Positions 23,769 through 35,443 are shown, counted from the stretch's first letter. The stretch is DNA of 64,000 bases from Colocasia esculenta (GCA_014218235.1 CM024753.1:176118348-176182347), one strand, 5' to 3'. Made by a program: numbers and translations. Notes: a model not told the origin generated them from the letters alone.

Positions 23769-25101
23769 TGTAACGACCCAGAATCCGCATTACCAGTAAC
23801 AACCAGTAACCCGAATTCTGACCCGCTAACCCACGAGACAAGCTCGGAAGGGTAGGAAGTGAACGTCCGAGGAGACTATATGTAAGAAGATACACACCAT
23901 GTAAAGCTGTAAAATTCCACTATATGAACATAATATGTACAACTCAGAGTCTGAGCAAGATACAGAGTACAGAAGTACAACAAAAAGTACTACTCACTGT
24001 AGCTAGGGCGCACCAACACCGGAGTGGCTAGACTCGCCTGGAACGGGAGTCGACGACGACCCACCTGAAAGGGAAGGGAGTGAGTCTCAAGAAAAGAGAC
24101 CCAGTAGGGAAAAGTAACCCCACCGGCAACAGAACTAAAGTGCGGAAAGTAAAAACTGAAAGTAAGTACACGTCGCACCACAACACAAAACTGTAAACCT
24201 CGCGGCTCAGTAACACACACTCACACACACACACAGTAAGTAGGACTCAGCTAGGGTCTGTGGCTCGGTGTCCCGTCACCACAGAGGCTCTCAACCCCAG
24301 CCACGTGTGCACACTACAGACGCTCTCTCTCACGTCTGGTCCACGACCGGTTTTCCCCCTACGCCTGACCCTAGCGGTAGAGAAGGGGCTCCACGGAGAC
24401 CGGCTCAAAACCACCACAAGGAGTACGCACAGGACAGAGTCGCACTCGGCGTCCTGGCTCACTAGAGGAGGACAACCACACGCTAGTCGTCTAGACGGAG
24501 TCGCACCCACGCCTAGGTAACACAACAGAAACGGGCACGCGGTAACGCAACGCGCGTACAATAGACGGAACACACTCAACGCCTGAAACTCTGTACAGTA
24601 AGTGAACACCTCATGTCACAACTAACTACTCAAATGCACAGGCGGAGTCACACTCTAAGCCTGGCCCACATGTGTTATCAGGGCGGACATCACATGTCAA
24701 TCGCCTCCAAACACAAAACTCAAGCCTGCTGGGACACATGATATTAACGGCCATATCGATTGCCGCCAATATGAAGTAAACGGCACTCATCATGTCGTTA
24801 ACCCTGACTCAACGGCAATCGACCTTGTCGTTTATATCACCCTTGAAGATCTCAACGTCAACAGATGTGGACGTTAAGCTCTTCAGTCCCCTAAACCCAG
24901 AACAGTGCTAGGTCAGTCCAGTTGGGTAGAATTACCCAACAGAACACCTACTGATGGAGGGAAAATGCCTCCTCACATCATCTAATACTACCAGAACTAC
25001 GAATTAAACAATCAGACGCCTAGATTGTCCAAAACACCATAAATTTCCGGCATAGTATAACCCAACCCTAATCCACAAATTGCATACTGATTCACACAAT
25101 T
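23769..25101 (-). repeat. 5' LTR of Gypsy 2, truncated
   Basis: It matches 17127 to about 18460 almost base for base, then stops at CACACAATT and switches to unrelated AT-rich sequence. About 520 bases of LTR are missing, including the real outer end, so the element cannot be flanked by a complete duplication. The break lies in an AATT word, which allows a microhomology-mediated deletion. Confidence 0.9.
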
Positions 25102-25952
25102 TAATTCGAAAAAGGTACATGATAGAAATTAGGGAAAGTGGTGTTATTAGATTCTTGACATCATGTAGCATGTATTATAAAAGTTCTAGGGCACGAGATC
25201 AAGTATGAACAAGGATTTAAGGTAAACAAGTCAAGTCTGGTATATATTCTTAACATAACTTTGAGCACTAAATGCTCATGAATGACATGATGAAAATTGG
25301 AGGAAACATGGAGCTTTCGGAGATGGTAACATGGTCTACCTATGGTTGAAGTTAATTTGTTTTTGCTTGAACGATTGCCTACCTTTGACGCTTTGAAATC
25401 CTAGGACAAGAAAAGTGAAGAACTTGGTGAAGCTCTTCATTCCAGGCCTTCTCCTTCTTGATCTCCTCGTCCAAATGCTCCACTTCCTCGTTCTCCAGAC
25501 TTCAGAAGGTGTCTAGAGTTGGCTAGGTTTGAATGAGAAGAGTATTTGTATGTTTTAAGACTTCAAATCACTTAAAACTCCTTCCTCTCATCCAACTCCG
25601 AATTTCTCATATTTACCTCACCTTTTCCTAGCATTTATTCTTCTATTTGACTAGGGGTGGGCTCTAGATCCATGGCTATGGGATTGAGATAGGACTAGGA
25701 CTCTTTTAAAGATAATTATAAGTCATTTTAGTCATTATCTTGCCCCTTTTGAATTTATTAAGAAATTAGTCATGAAGTTAGGCTTAATTATCTCTAACCC
25801 ATCATTGGGCTCTAGCCTTTTGGCCCATTAGCTCATACATGGACCATTTGTGTAAATCCATGACTTAATTTTTACTTAGTGGGTTTAATTACTTCATAAT
25901 TTCTTTTAATTAACTTCATTTATTAAATTTCTAAATTTTAGAGTTGCTACAT
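25102..25952 (-). repeat. Gypsy-type LTR fragment, probably the missing outer part of the Gypsy 1 LTR
   Basis: AT-rich, non-coding and ending GTTGCTACA. Its last 310 bases share ordered wording with 28615-28862 (ATAATTAT, CATTATCTT, TGGGCT, TGGACCATTT). Assignment to Gypsy 1 is inference from position and from the shared LTR lineage. No gene seen. Confidence 0.45.
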
Positions 25953-26352
25953 CCGATGTTTTTAAACTACACTAATTAGACGATTAGGTGATTGGGTATT
26001 TGTACGTCGGGCGCAAACCAGAAGTCCAATTTGGACTGCGTCAGTTTCCACAAGTCATACTCATCGGTCGACCATCTTGGAACAAATCGAACGCCCATCG
26101 GATAGGTATTTCTAATTTTAGACCCCCAAACCCCAGTTCCGATGTTTTAAACTTAGTGATTCAAATTGATTATTAGAATTGAGAAATTAAAATAAAATCA
26201 ATTTACTCACATGAGGGGCCTGTGTTATGTCGATGGTGCTGCCTGAGGAGGAATGCTGGCCAAGAAGAGGGCCTGGGAGAGGGTCCGAGAGAGGGCCTGG
26301 GATAGAGCCTGGGAGAGCTAGGCTTGGATAGCGTCAGACACCTGCATATGCA

Positions 26353-27629
26353 TCATATGGACCAGAAGAGACTCCAAACCGGAGATCTCATCTCAAATGA
26401 AGCCCAGCACCTCACTGGGAGCAATACTTTGTCCACCATGTGTGGTGAATGCACTAATCGCCTGTGAGCCTGAACTCGAGGTGCCCTGCTCGTGTTCATA
26501 CTATGCCCAAAACCATACACATTGCCTTTCTTTAGGGCACCAGATGTCGCAACCCATACCTCAAGATCTAACTGCGGCTGCTCCTCCTCCCCGGTGTACT
26601 TCTCTGTCATATGTTGGCTATATGACTCCTGCAAAATATAAAATTGTCAATTTAATATTAATCTGTAACAAAAAAAAATAAATAGTGAATAGACTATAAA
26701 TACTTACCGCAACCTCTCGAGCTCTGTCGCCAATCTACTGATCCGTCCCCTTCTTCTTATGTGTCTTATTAAACACCTCTTGAAATGACGGAGGTCGTTT
26801 TAGCTCATTTTCCTATTTCATTGAAAAATATTGCATAAATGAGTACCTAAATAAATAAAACATACCACAAATGGACATATGACTTACCAATCTGGACTGT
26901 TGGGTTGCAAAGGAGACGGACCCACTTGTATGCTTGTTGGCCTCTAGATTGGCAGCCCGATTCACTTTCATTGGTGTGGAGGTTTCTTGCCATCTCTCCA
27001 CGGCCCATATGTTGCACAGACCTTTCCAGTAGTCTCTCCTCATCCATGTCGATGTGCGCTCCCTCAAAAGAGTCGGGTCTGGAATCTAACAAACACACAA
27101 TGCGTTTTTCCTTGCATTATACAATAGATGTTTAAAATTTGACCAGGCGATGGTCATCCATACTGATCAAGACTACGCCTCGTCCGAGGGAGGCATGAAT
27201 CGATGATTGCTCTAACAGATAAGAGTTAGTTTGTTGAATGTAGGAGTAAGAAAACAAATAGATTATAATAAGAAATTACATACCATGAACATCTGATACA
27301 ACAACTCATGAACGTCCATCGGGAAATCGTTGAATCTATGAATAGGCCCAGGAAAGTGTCCCTGAATTGATCTTGTGATGAATTGAGATGACTGAGCGGG
27401 CTCTAGTTTATCCCTGTAATTATGTAACTTGTTATAATGAATTTATGAACTAAATAACTGTCATTAATATAAGATACATATAAATTTAAGACGTACCCAT
27501 TTATCCACACCTCCCGCAGAGTACCATCATAAGAACTGCCTGCCCCCTCCTACAAACTGATAGCATCTAGTGCCTGTGGCACCGTAGATGCACCTACCAC
27601 AAGAACTGAAGGTGTAGAAGCACTTAGTT
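26353..27629 (-). pseudogene. Ptta/En-Spm family plant transposase, exons with introns, broken
   Basis: Exons are placed by splice signals read on the minus strand: 27497-27629, 27284-27413, 26888-27085, 26708-26812 and up to 26628. Introns are short, AT-rich and begin GTAAGT or GTATGT; 26629-26707 ends TTTTGCAG and 26813-26887 ends GAAATAG. Family marks are FPMDVHELLYQMF, the NRAANLEANKHTSGSVSFA stretch, FQEVFNKTHKKKGTDQ, and GALKKGNVYGFG. An in-frame TAG follows GTDQ, and a one-base slip is needed inside the 26888-27085 exon. The family acts in DNA transposition. This copy is clearly defective. I am fairly sure of the family and less sure of the first and last exons. Confidence 0.7.
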
Positions 27630-27656
27630 CTGTAAAAAATTTGAAAGACAAAAGCA

Positions 27657-27705
<49 letters not shown>

Positions 27706-28085
27706 GGACCCGAGGAAGTCACGAGAGAAGGAGGCACAGTAGGCGTAGAGGGACTTGATCCTGTTACAATATAAAATGTTAAAGAATATAAATAATGACT
27801 ATACAAATACTTAGAAAGTCAAATATACATACCTGCTACCCTAGGTGGAGGAGGCGCAGACGAACCTGAGCCTGTAAGAATTTTAATGACATAAATAATA
27901 CAAGTGAATCAATGCACAAATAAACTACAACTTTTAATATACATACCTTATGCAAGGGTAGAAAGAGTAGGAGGACTCGATCCTGTTAGAATGAGAAATA
28001 AATAACAAAATATTAGCAATATACAATTACTTACAACTTCATGGCTTACCTGTTGCCAGAAGAGGAGGCATAGAAGGACCTGAAG
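27630..28085 (-). other. Array of small Ser/Pro/Gly micro-exons upstream of the transposase exons
   Basis: On the minus strand, tiny exon-like units are bounded by AG and GTA signals: 28050-28085 (36 bp), 27947-27982 (36 bp), 27833-27871 (39 bp), and a longer one ending at 27760 that is cut by a TA microsatellite. All enter and leave in the same phase and encode similar peptides of the type GSSPPT..., GSGSSAPPPP and SGPSMPP. One ends in a TAA. They look like tandem exon duplicates. Confidence 0.5.
27658..27702. repeat. (TA)n microsatellite
   Basis: A nearly uninterrupted TA run of about 45 bp. It lies at the 3' edge of one micro-exon and probably replaced its splice donor. Confidence 0.95.
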
Positions 28086-28093
28086 CTATAACT

Positions 28094-28862
28094 GTCACGC
28101 CCTGCCAATTTAGCAGCAGAATAAATCGGGGAGACGTGAGCAAAGTATATGGTAACGTAAATTATGCATACAATCGCAAAAAAAATCAGAGCAGCTAATG
28201 AGCAATACTTGCAATAACTCCTCATTTTATTGATAAATCACCTAAACTATTACAACCACAAATTCTGAGCCAAAACATAGGGCTTAAAAACATCATTACA
28301 TTGGAAAGGATAATTAAGCAAATATCTAACAAGACTCCATGATACTAAGGTCATTCCATTGCTATGATTCCAGGTCGCTCAACACTCCAGTCCATTCCCG
28401 TTGGTGTAGGTAACGTCATCATCCGACTTACCTGAAACACATTTAAATTGACCCTTTTTAATTAGAAGATAATACAGTTACAAATTTTATAGTATTTTCT
28501 TTTCTTATATCATTTTAAACTCATTTAAATATGAGTCTCCTATATTTAACCCAATTGTCTCTTATCTAAATCTCCTTTTTAGATTAGGATAGTGTCCTAT
28601 TTCATTGCTATTGAGTTAGACTAGGGTTAGGACTCTTTTTAAGATAATTATGAGTTAAAATAGTCATTATCTTAACCATTTTTCATTTATTAATATTTTT
28701 GGTACGAATTTAGACTTAAATATCTCTCATCCAACAATGGGCTTTAGCTTTTGGGCCATTACTTCATGTATGGACCATTTAGGGAAACCTATTACTTAAT
28801 TTACTTCATGAGTTTTAATTATCCCTTTATTAGAGAATTTATTCATGGGCCAAAATTGCCCA
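28094..28862 (-). repeat. Gypsy-type LTR fragment, interrupted by element B
   Basis: It begins TGTCACGCCCTG, a typical minus-strand LTR end. Its first 350 bases follow the Gypsy 1 LTR (15152-15465) in order, including a TTTATTGATAA block, a GAGCCAAAAC block and an ACTTACCTGAAACACA block. It stops where element B starts. No gene seen. Confidence 0.6.
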
Positions 28863-29444
28863 TGTTGGGTTACAATGTGTATGATGATGATAGTGCTTAA
28901 ATATTTGATGTTTTTGATAAATGACATGATTGATGTTGCAAAGACATGATAAAATGATTGATGTTGCAAAGACATGATAAAGACATGAAAGAAATGATCA
29001 AGTGAAAAATACTTTCTATAACCATCTATGTATTCATGCTATCTCGCTTAGAATGTTTTTTATATAGGTGTGAATGAACACATAAGACAAGCAACAAAAT
29101 TCAAGTGCAAAAGACCTTGAAATGCACATCAAGCAATCATCTGTCGACAGCCAAGATGCTATGTGTCGACAGATAGACAAGACAGAAACAAACAAGCTAC
29201 TGGAAGCATAATTATAGCAGTAACTGTCGACAGATATGGTGTGCCTATCGACAGCTAAGTGTCGCATGTCGATAGCCCTAGTTTCCAGCAACCAACAAGG
29301 TTCTGGAAGCCAGTTTCCAGCAGTACCTGTCGACAGCTATAATGCATCTGTCGACAGCCAAAGAATAAGTCACAATTCGTGATAAGGATATGATTTGTAT
29401 TGGGGTGTTCCCAATTAACACAACTCTCCATACTTGGTGACCAA

Positions 29445-29452
29445 TATATATA
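29445..29452 (+). promoter_or_regulatory. Putative TATA box, element B 5' LTR
   Basis: TATATATA followed by GATCATATAGAGG. It is conserved at 44789-44796 (B 3' LTR) and 46427-46434 (element C). Confidence 0.5.
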
Positions 29453-29898
29453 GATCATATAGAGGTATTTTCACAGCAAGGAGCCTCCATACCAAAACCC
29501 TAAGCAAAGACCAAGAAGAAAGGCTTCCACATGCTACTCTGCTTAAACCCTCGGTCCTGTTCGAGGAAGATCCATCTTGTGCGAGGAGTTGAAGCCTGTT
29601 CATCCTCAGTTCAAGCTTCATCATCATCACGTGGTCTTCAACGACGTGAAGTTTGGAGTCTTCTGGAAGAACTCACTGAAGAGTTCACATCTTGGATTTG
29701 ATCCTCAACTCATAACTCTTCTTTTGTTCTACTTTTCATATCTCTATGTGTGTGGAAGTGGTTTGAGCATCCCTTGTGCTTGATCCACGTGTGTATGGGC
29801 GTTCTGAGTGCGTGTTTGCCTCAGACACAGAGCGTGTGTGTTTTTGGGTTGAACTCGCTTCTATAAGCAGTCTTTTCGTGTGTGTGTGTGTGGACGGT

Positions 29899-29927
29899 GG
29901 ACGTAGGATACACGAGTTGTGTACTCC
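29899..29927 (+). promoter_or_regulatory. Leader stem-loop element, element B 5' LTR copy
   Basis: GGACGTAGGA (29899-29908) runs into a stem-loop: arms TACAC (29909-29913) and GTGTA (29919-29923) around GAGTT, extended by GGA against TCC with one bulged base. CAAACC follows. Confidence 0.5.
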
Positions 29928-30198
29928 AAACCACCTTAAATCTTCGTGTCTTGTGGTTTGCACGTTTTTACAATAGATGTATGGTAGGCACACTTGATTG
30001 TTCACACGGTAGGTAGATTGCTAAATTCCCAATCACAATTTGCACACACACCGAAGTTTGAATTCGATTCACATCTGTTTAAGAATTCATCAAGTCAGTG
30101 TTAGGATCGAAAAGAAAGTTAAAGTGATTTTAATAGGTAGTAATCTATTCAACCCCCTTCTAGATTACTGTCTTAGGTGATTCCGCGCACCTTTCAAT

Positions 30199-30210
30199 TG
30201 GTATCAGAGC
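30199..30210 (+). other. Primer binding site, element B
   Basis: TGGTATCAGAGC, initiator tRNA-Met type, two bases after the LTR end. Confidence 0.9.
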
Positions 30211-30272
30211 AAGGTTTCTCCGATTTATAGCTTTAAAAGCTTGATCTCACGATTAGGAGTGATTCTGGTTAA

Positions 30273-32198
30273 ATGGAAACAAACAAGGGATTTATGGCTG
30301 AAGGACACTCAGTGTCCAGGCCTCCCTTCTTTGATGGAATTGACTACAGTTATTGGAAAAACCGTATGCAGGTCTTTCTGAGAGCTCAAGATTATGAGCT
30401 GTGGAAGATCGTTAGCAAGGGTGCATACGAGCTGTTAGAAGACGAAGATACTTGGACAAGAGAACAAATCCGCAATGGAACCTTGAATTGGAGTGTGCTG
30501 AACATGATGCAATGCGCCGTGCATTCAAAGGAATACTCAAGGGTCTCCACAAGCAAGTCAGCAAAAGAAATGTGGGACAAGCTGGAGCTCATATATGAAG
30601 GTACGTCCGAGATAAGAGAAACCAAAGCTAGCATGCTAGTATCTGAATATGAAATGTTTAAGATGAAAAATGAAGAAACAATTTCAGATATGTTTGCTAG
30701 ATTCATGATAATAATCAATGGCTTGAAAGGTCTTAAGAAAGAGTACAGTGAGAGTGGCTTAGTAAGGAAGATACTTTGGTCTCTTCCATCCTCTTGGCAC
30801 ACTAAGGCCACTGTCATTGAAGACTCTAAGGACCTATCAACAATGAAATTGGATGAATTGATTGGATCCCTAATGACTTATGAGATAAATCTAAAAAGAA
30901 AAGAAACTAAGGTTAATCCCAGAAAGTCTATTGCCTTAAAAGCCTCTAACAAAGGTTCTTCAAGTTTCAAGAAAGAGGTTCAACAAGAATTTGAGGAAAC
31001 TGATTCTTCTAGTGAAAGTGAAAATGATGAAATGGCAATGCTCACTAGATAGTTCAAAAAATTCCTCAAGCTCAAAAGGAAAGGATCAAGTAACTTCAAA
31101 ACTCTTCCAAAGAGAGATTTCTCAAACAAGTTTGATTCTAACAAAAAATCTGACATGATTGTGTGCTATGAGTGCAAGAAACCAGGGCATATGAGAGGTG
31201 AATGCCCAGAGCTCAAGAAGAAGCTGAAAAAGGACAAGTTCACATTCAAGAACGCCAAGGCCATGATGGCGACTTGGAGTGATGAAGATGAGGATGATAA
31301 CACTCAAGGAAGTTCTGAAGATGAAGAGATCCAGTGCTTAATGGCAAGGAGTGAGGACTCCAATGAGGTAAACTCTTCCTTTGAAAATTACATTGTTGAT
31401 GACTGGGAAGAGGCTTATACCTTGCTCTTTGAAAAATTCCGTGAATATAAATCTTAAAATAAAGCACTGAAGAAGAAAATCACCTCACTTGTTCATAACA
31501 CATCTAATAATGAACAGATTGTAATCCTAACTAAAGAAATTGAGCTACTAAAAATTGAACAGGAAGGTCACTATAAGGAAATGGATTGCATGAAGGAAAA
31601 ATTGCTAGAAAATGAAAAGGAAAAACAAACTCTAATTAAATCTGCTGAAACTCTTCCACTTGAGAATTAAGAGATCAAGAAAGAGATGGAAAAAGCTCAA
31701 AAGGAACTGAAGGGAAAAACTGAAGATCTCTCAAGATTTGTAAAAGGAAAAGAAAACTTGGATGCTGTTTTGGGAGTCAAAACAAACATAACAAGGCATG
31801 GGCTTGGGTTTCAAATTGAAAAACAAAAGAAACTTGGAGAAAAATTGATTACATCGTTTGTTGATTACAGTCCAAGTACAAGTAAGCAAGCTCAAGCTAA
31901 AAGCAAAAATGCTCAAGCTAAAGGTAAGCAATTGACAAATAACCAAAAGACTTCATCTGTTCAACAAACTAAGAAATCTATCAACAGACCCAAAGAGACC
32001 TGTCGACAGGCCTGGAAATATGCTGAAAAGAGAAAGCCAACCAAGCAACAAAAAGGCCAAAAGCAATCTCAAGTCAAATACAATAATAAGAGAACTGTAA
32101 TAACTCAAAAACCACTATGTAACAATTGTAAGGAATTTGGCCATACTGAAACACAATGCTGGAATAAATTGAACAAGTTGAAGTGCAAACAAGTATAG
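30273..32198 (+). pseudogene. gag: gag of element B, broken by nonsense codons
   Basis: The ATG at 30273 starts METNKGFMAEG, the same start as in element C. The N-terminal gag domain has PPFFDG and YSYWKNRM, and the central gag domain follows. The first zinc knuckle CYECKKPGHMRGEC is near 31166, then an acidic region, then a coiled-coil region (about 31400-31750). A second knuckle CNNCKEFGHTETQC is near 32119. The reading frame stays the same throughout. Three internal stops interrupt it near 31050 (TAG where C has CAG), 31455 (TAA where C has GAA) and 31668 (TAA where C has CAA). The linker contains one TGTCGACA. Confidence 0.9.
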
Positions 32199-32268
32199 AT
32201 TCCAAAGCATTTACTTTTTGGCATGAATAAAAGTTTGGCACCCAAAGTAATTTGGGGACCAAAACCTC

Positions 32269-35200
32269 TTGTCTGATCCATCTATGCAGGAATGCCTAGC
32301 AACCCTAAATCAAAACAAATGGTACCTGGACAGTGGTTGCTCGAGGCACATGACAGGCAATAAAGAAAAATTTTGTTTGCTGGTGGAAAAAGACGGATGT
32401 CAAGTTATGTTTGGAGGTAACAATAAGGGCCAAATAATTGGCACAGGTAAGGTAGGTAAGTATGCCTCTAACTCAATAGATAATGTGCTTCTAGTTGATG
32501 GTCTGTATCACAATCTCCTGAGCATCAGTCAATTGTGTGATAAAGGCCATCAAGTCATTTTTGAGTCAGATGCATGTCAAATCATTGATAAAATTTTAGG
32601 AAGTGTCAAGTTTTCTAGAAAAGGAGTGAATAATATCTACCTAGTTGATCTAGATGAACCAGAAAAAAAAAATTGTGACTTGTTGCAAATAAACAGGATG
32701 AATTGTCTTTATGGCATCGTAGGTTAGGTCATGCAAGCTACAATGTTTTGCACAAGATCATGAAGATGAAATTAGTAAGTGGACTTCCTAAAATTCCTTT
32801 CAATAAAAATGTGAGCTTTTGTGATGCATGTACACAGGGAAAATAAACAAGGAAGTCATTCAAATCCAATGCACCCATAATAACTTCAAAACCATATGAA
32901 CTGTTGCACATGGACCTTTTTGGACCTACTAGAACACTTAGTCTCAATGGTAAACGTTTTGAGTTTGTCATTGTAGATGATTTTTCTAGGTTCACTTGGG
33001 TTAAATTCCTGGCTCACAAAAATGAAGTTCTTAAAAACTTTGAAGAGTTCTTTAACAAGATTGAACATGACAACATAAACAAAAGATGCTCAATCCGCAC
33101 TAATCATGGGGGAGAGTTTGACACTAATTCTTTTTCTGATTTCTGCAAGAACCAAGGAATCGATCACAAGTTTTCTTCTCCAAGAACTCTGGAACAAAAT
33201 GGAGTAGTGGAGAGAAAGAATAGAACCTTGGTGGAAATGCCTCGTACTCTTCTGGTTGAAAGCCAACTCTCAAGGAGTTTTTGGGCAGAAGCAGTGAATA
33301 CGTCGTGATACATCCTAAATCGAGCCATGGTAAGACCTGTGATGAAGAAAGCTCCGTATGAGCTCTTGAAAGGTAAGAAACCCAGTATAGGGTACTTCAA
33401 AGTCTTTGGCTCCAAAGTCTTTATCCATAACAATGACAAGGTTGATTTAGATAAATTTGAAGCCAAAAGTGATCCAGATATTTTTCTAGGCTACTCTAAA
33501 CACTCTAGAGCTTATAGAATGTTTAACAATAAAAACAGAATTGTGGAAGAAACTCCACATGTTGTTTTTGATGAGTCTCATGCAAAAACTAACAATTCTA
33601 ATGCTTCCAAGTATGATGAAGAAGAAGGAAAAATTCTGGAAGAACAAGATGAGAAGCCACTATCGACAGACTAAGAAGAGGCTGTCTACAGGCTTGAAGA
33701 AGCTAATGCAAATGATCAAAATCCCCAAGAACAAATTCCTCAGAGCAATATCCTCATGAATAAGATCAACTGGGTCCTTCAACAATCAGAATTGTCAGGA
33801 ACTCCAAAGATCACCCACTTGAGAATGTAATTGGAAATGTAAATAATAGAGTTCACACTAGGTCTCACTTTAGACACATTATTAAACAAGATCATTTGGC
33901 ATTTGGTTCTCAAGTGAAACCGAAAAATGTTGAAGAAGCTCTAAAAGAAAACTCTTGGATAGATGCTATGCATGAGGAACTTGGGCAATTTCAAAGAAAC
34001 AATGTTTGGAGCTTAGTTCATAGGACCCATGAAATTTCAGTAATTGGAACAAGATGGGTATTTAGGAATAAGCTAAATGAAGAGTGTAAAGTGGTGAGAA
34101 ACAAAGATAGACTGGTAGCCAAAGGGTATAATCAAGAATTTATGGTAGATTTTGAAGAATCCTTTGCACCAGTAGCTAGGCTTGAGGAAGTTAGAATATT
34201 GTTAGCTTATGCATGTTCTAACAAATTCAAACTTTTTCAAATGGATGTTAAAACTGCCTTCTTGAATGGATACATCAAAGAAGAAGTGTATGTTTCTCAA
34301 CCACCTGGATTTGAGGATAATGATAAGCCTAACCATGTCTATAAATTGCACAAAGCTCTCTATAGTTTGAAACAGGCACCCCGAGCTTGGTACGACAAAC
34401 TGAGCAATTTCTTAGTTAGTAAAAACTACTCCAGAGGTAAAGTGGACCAAACTCTCTTTACTAAATGTGTTCGCAATCATATAATTGTTGTTCAAGTCTA
34501 TGTGGATGACATTATTTTTTGTTCCACTAACCCCTCACTATGTGAAGAATTTTCCAAACACATGCACAGTGAATTTGAGATGAGTTTAATGGGGGAGCTT
34601 CAATTCTTTCTTGGCTTGCAGGTAAAACAATATGAAGCTGGTTTCTTCATTAATCAAGAGAAATATGTCAAGGAGCTACTGAAAAGATTTCAGTTCGAAC
34701 AAGCCAAGCCAGCCTCTACACCAATGAGCACAAGTGTAAAACTGGAAAATGATAAGAAAAGTAAAATGGTAGATGCAAAGCAATTTCAAGGTATGATTGG
34801 CTCTCTCCTTTACCTTACTGCAAGTAGGACGGACATATAGTTTAGTGTTTGCCTTTGTGCTAGATATCAATCTAGTCCAAGGGAAAGCCATTTGATTGCA
34901 GTTAAAAGGATCTTCAGATATCTCTCAGGTACATATGATTTGGGTTTATGGTATCCAGCATGTAGCAGTTTTGATTTAGTCTCATATTCTGATGTTGACT
35001 ATGCTGGGTGTAAAATTGATAGAAAAAGCACTAGTGGGTATTGTCAATTCCTAGGGGGTTGCATGGTTTTGTGGGTATCCAAGAAGCAATACTCAGTTGC
35101 ACTCTCCACTGCAGAGGCAGAATATGTTGCTGCAAGGAGTTGTGCAGCTCAAGTGTTATGGATCAAAAGTCAATTGTGTGATTACAATATTGACATTGGA

Positions 35201-35443
35201 TGCACACCTATCCTATGTGACAACACTAGTGCTATCAATCTTTCCAAGAATCCAATTCAACCCTCAAGGACAAAACACATTGAAATAAAACATCACTTTT
35301 TGAGAGATGAGATAGCCAACAAAAACTTGGAGCTTAGCTTCATTCCAACTGAAAAGCAATTGGCTGATATCCTCACCAAACCTTTGTCAGAAGATAGGTT
35401 TACAACTCTGAGAAGAGAAATGGGCTTGTGCAAAATTCAATGA
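32269..35443 (+). pseudogene. pol: pol of element B (protease, integrase, RT, RNase H), broken
   Basis: Protease WYLDSGCSRHM is near 32320. The integrase zinc finger is at about 32715-32840 (HRRLGH, CDAC), and the core has HMDLFGP, FSRFTW and HGGEF. The second catalytic aspartate is asparagine (TNHGGEF, codon 33102-33104). RT contains FQMDVK and YVDD at 34499-34510. RNase H has DVDYAGC, STAEAEY and CDNTSAINL. Breaks: a frameshift near 32715, stops near 32845, 33308 and 33674, a frameshift between 33680 and 33896, and a TAG near 34840 where element C has CAA. RT and RNase H otherwise keep one frame to the stop at 35443. Confidence 0.93.

Larger units (their letters stand above)
17127..25101 (-). 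mobile_element. Gypsy 2, chromovirus with one intact and one truncated LTR
   Basis: This is a minus-strand Ty3/gypsy element with LTRs 17127-18981 (its 3' LTR) and 23769-25101 (its 5' LTR), which are nearly identical by eye where they overlap. PBS, gag, protease, RT, RNase H, integrase and a chromodomain-like tail are all present. The bases before the left LTR are CAGTG, the expected 5-bp duplication, but the right LTR is cut short, so its partner is missing. Gypsy 2 is inserted in the Gypsy 1 LTR. Confidence 0.9.
25953..28093 (-). mobile_element. Ptta/En-Spm (CACTA-type) transposon fragment
   Basis: This is minus-strand remnant coding sequence with several introns, matching the plant Ptta/En-Spm transposase family. 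No CACTA terminal inverted repeats were found, so both ends are missing or unrecognised. The left 300 bases hold words such as TCCGATGTTTT and CATCGG that may be subterminal repeats. It is flanked on both sides by gypsy LTR fragments of similar type. Confidence 0.6.
28863..30196 (+). repeat. 5' LTR of element B
   Basis: TGTTGGGTTACAATG to CACCTTTCA, 1334 bp, matching 44224-45543. U3 holds at least five perfect TGTCGACA palindromes at 29142-29356, followed by a TATATATA at 29445-29452 and the leader stem-loop at 29899-29927. Confidence 0.92.

Noticed and set aside
29736..30005. His/Thr-rich ORF on the minus strand, repeated at 45082-45351
   Set aside because: It is an antisense reading of GTGTGT-rich LTR leader in element B, with low-complexity composition.
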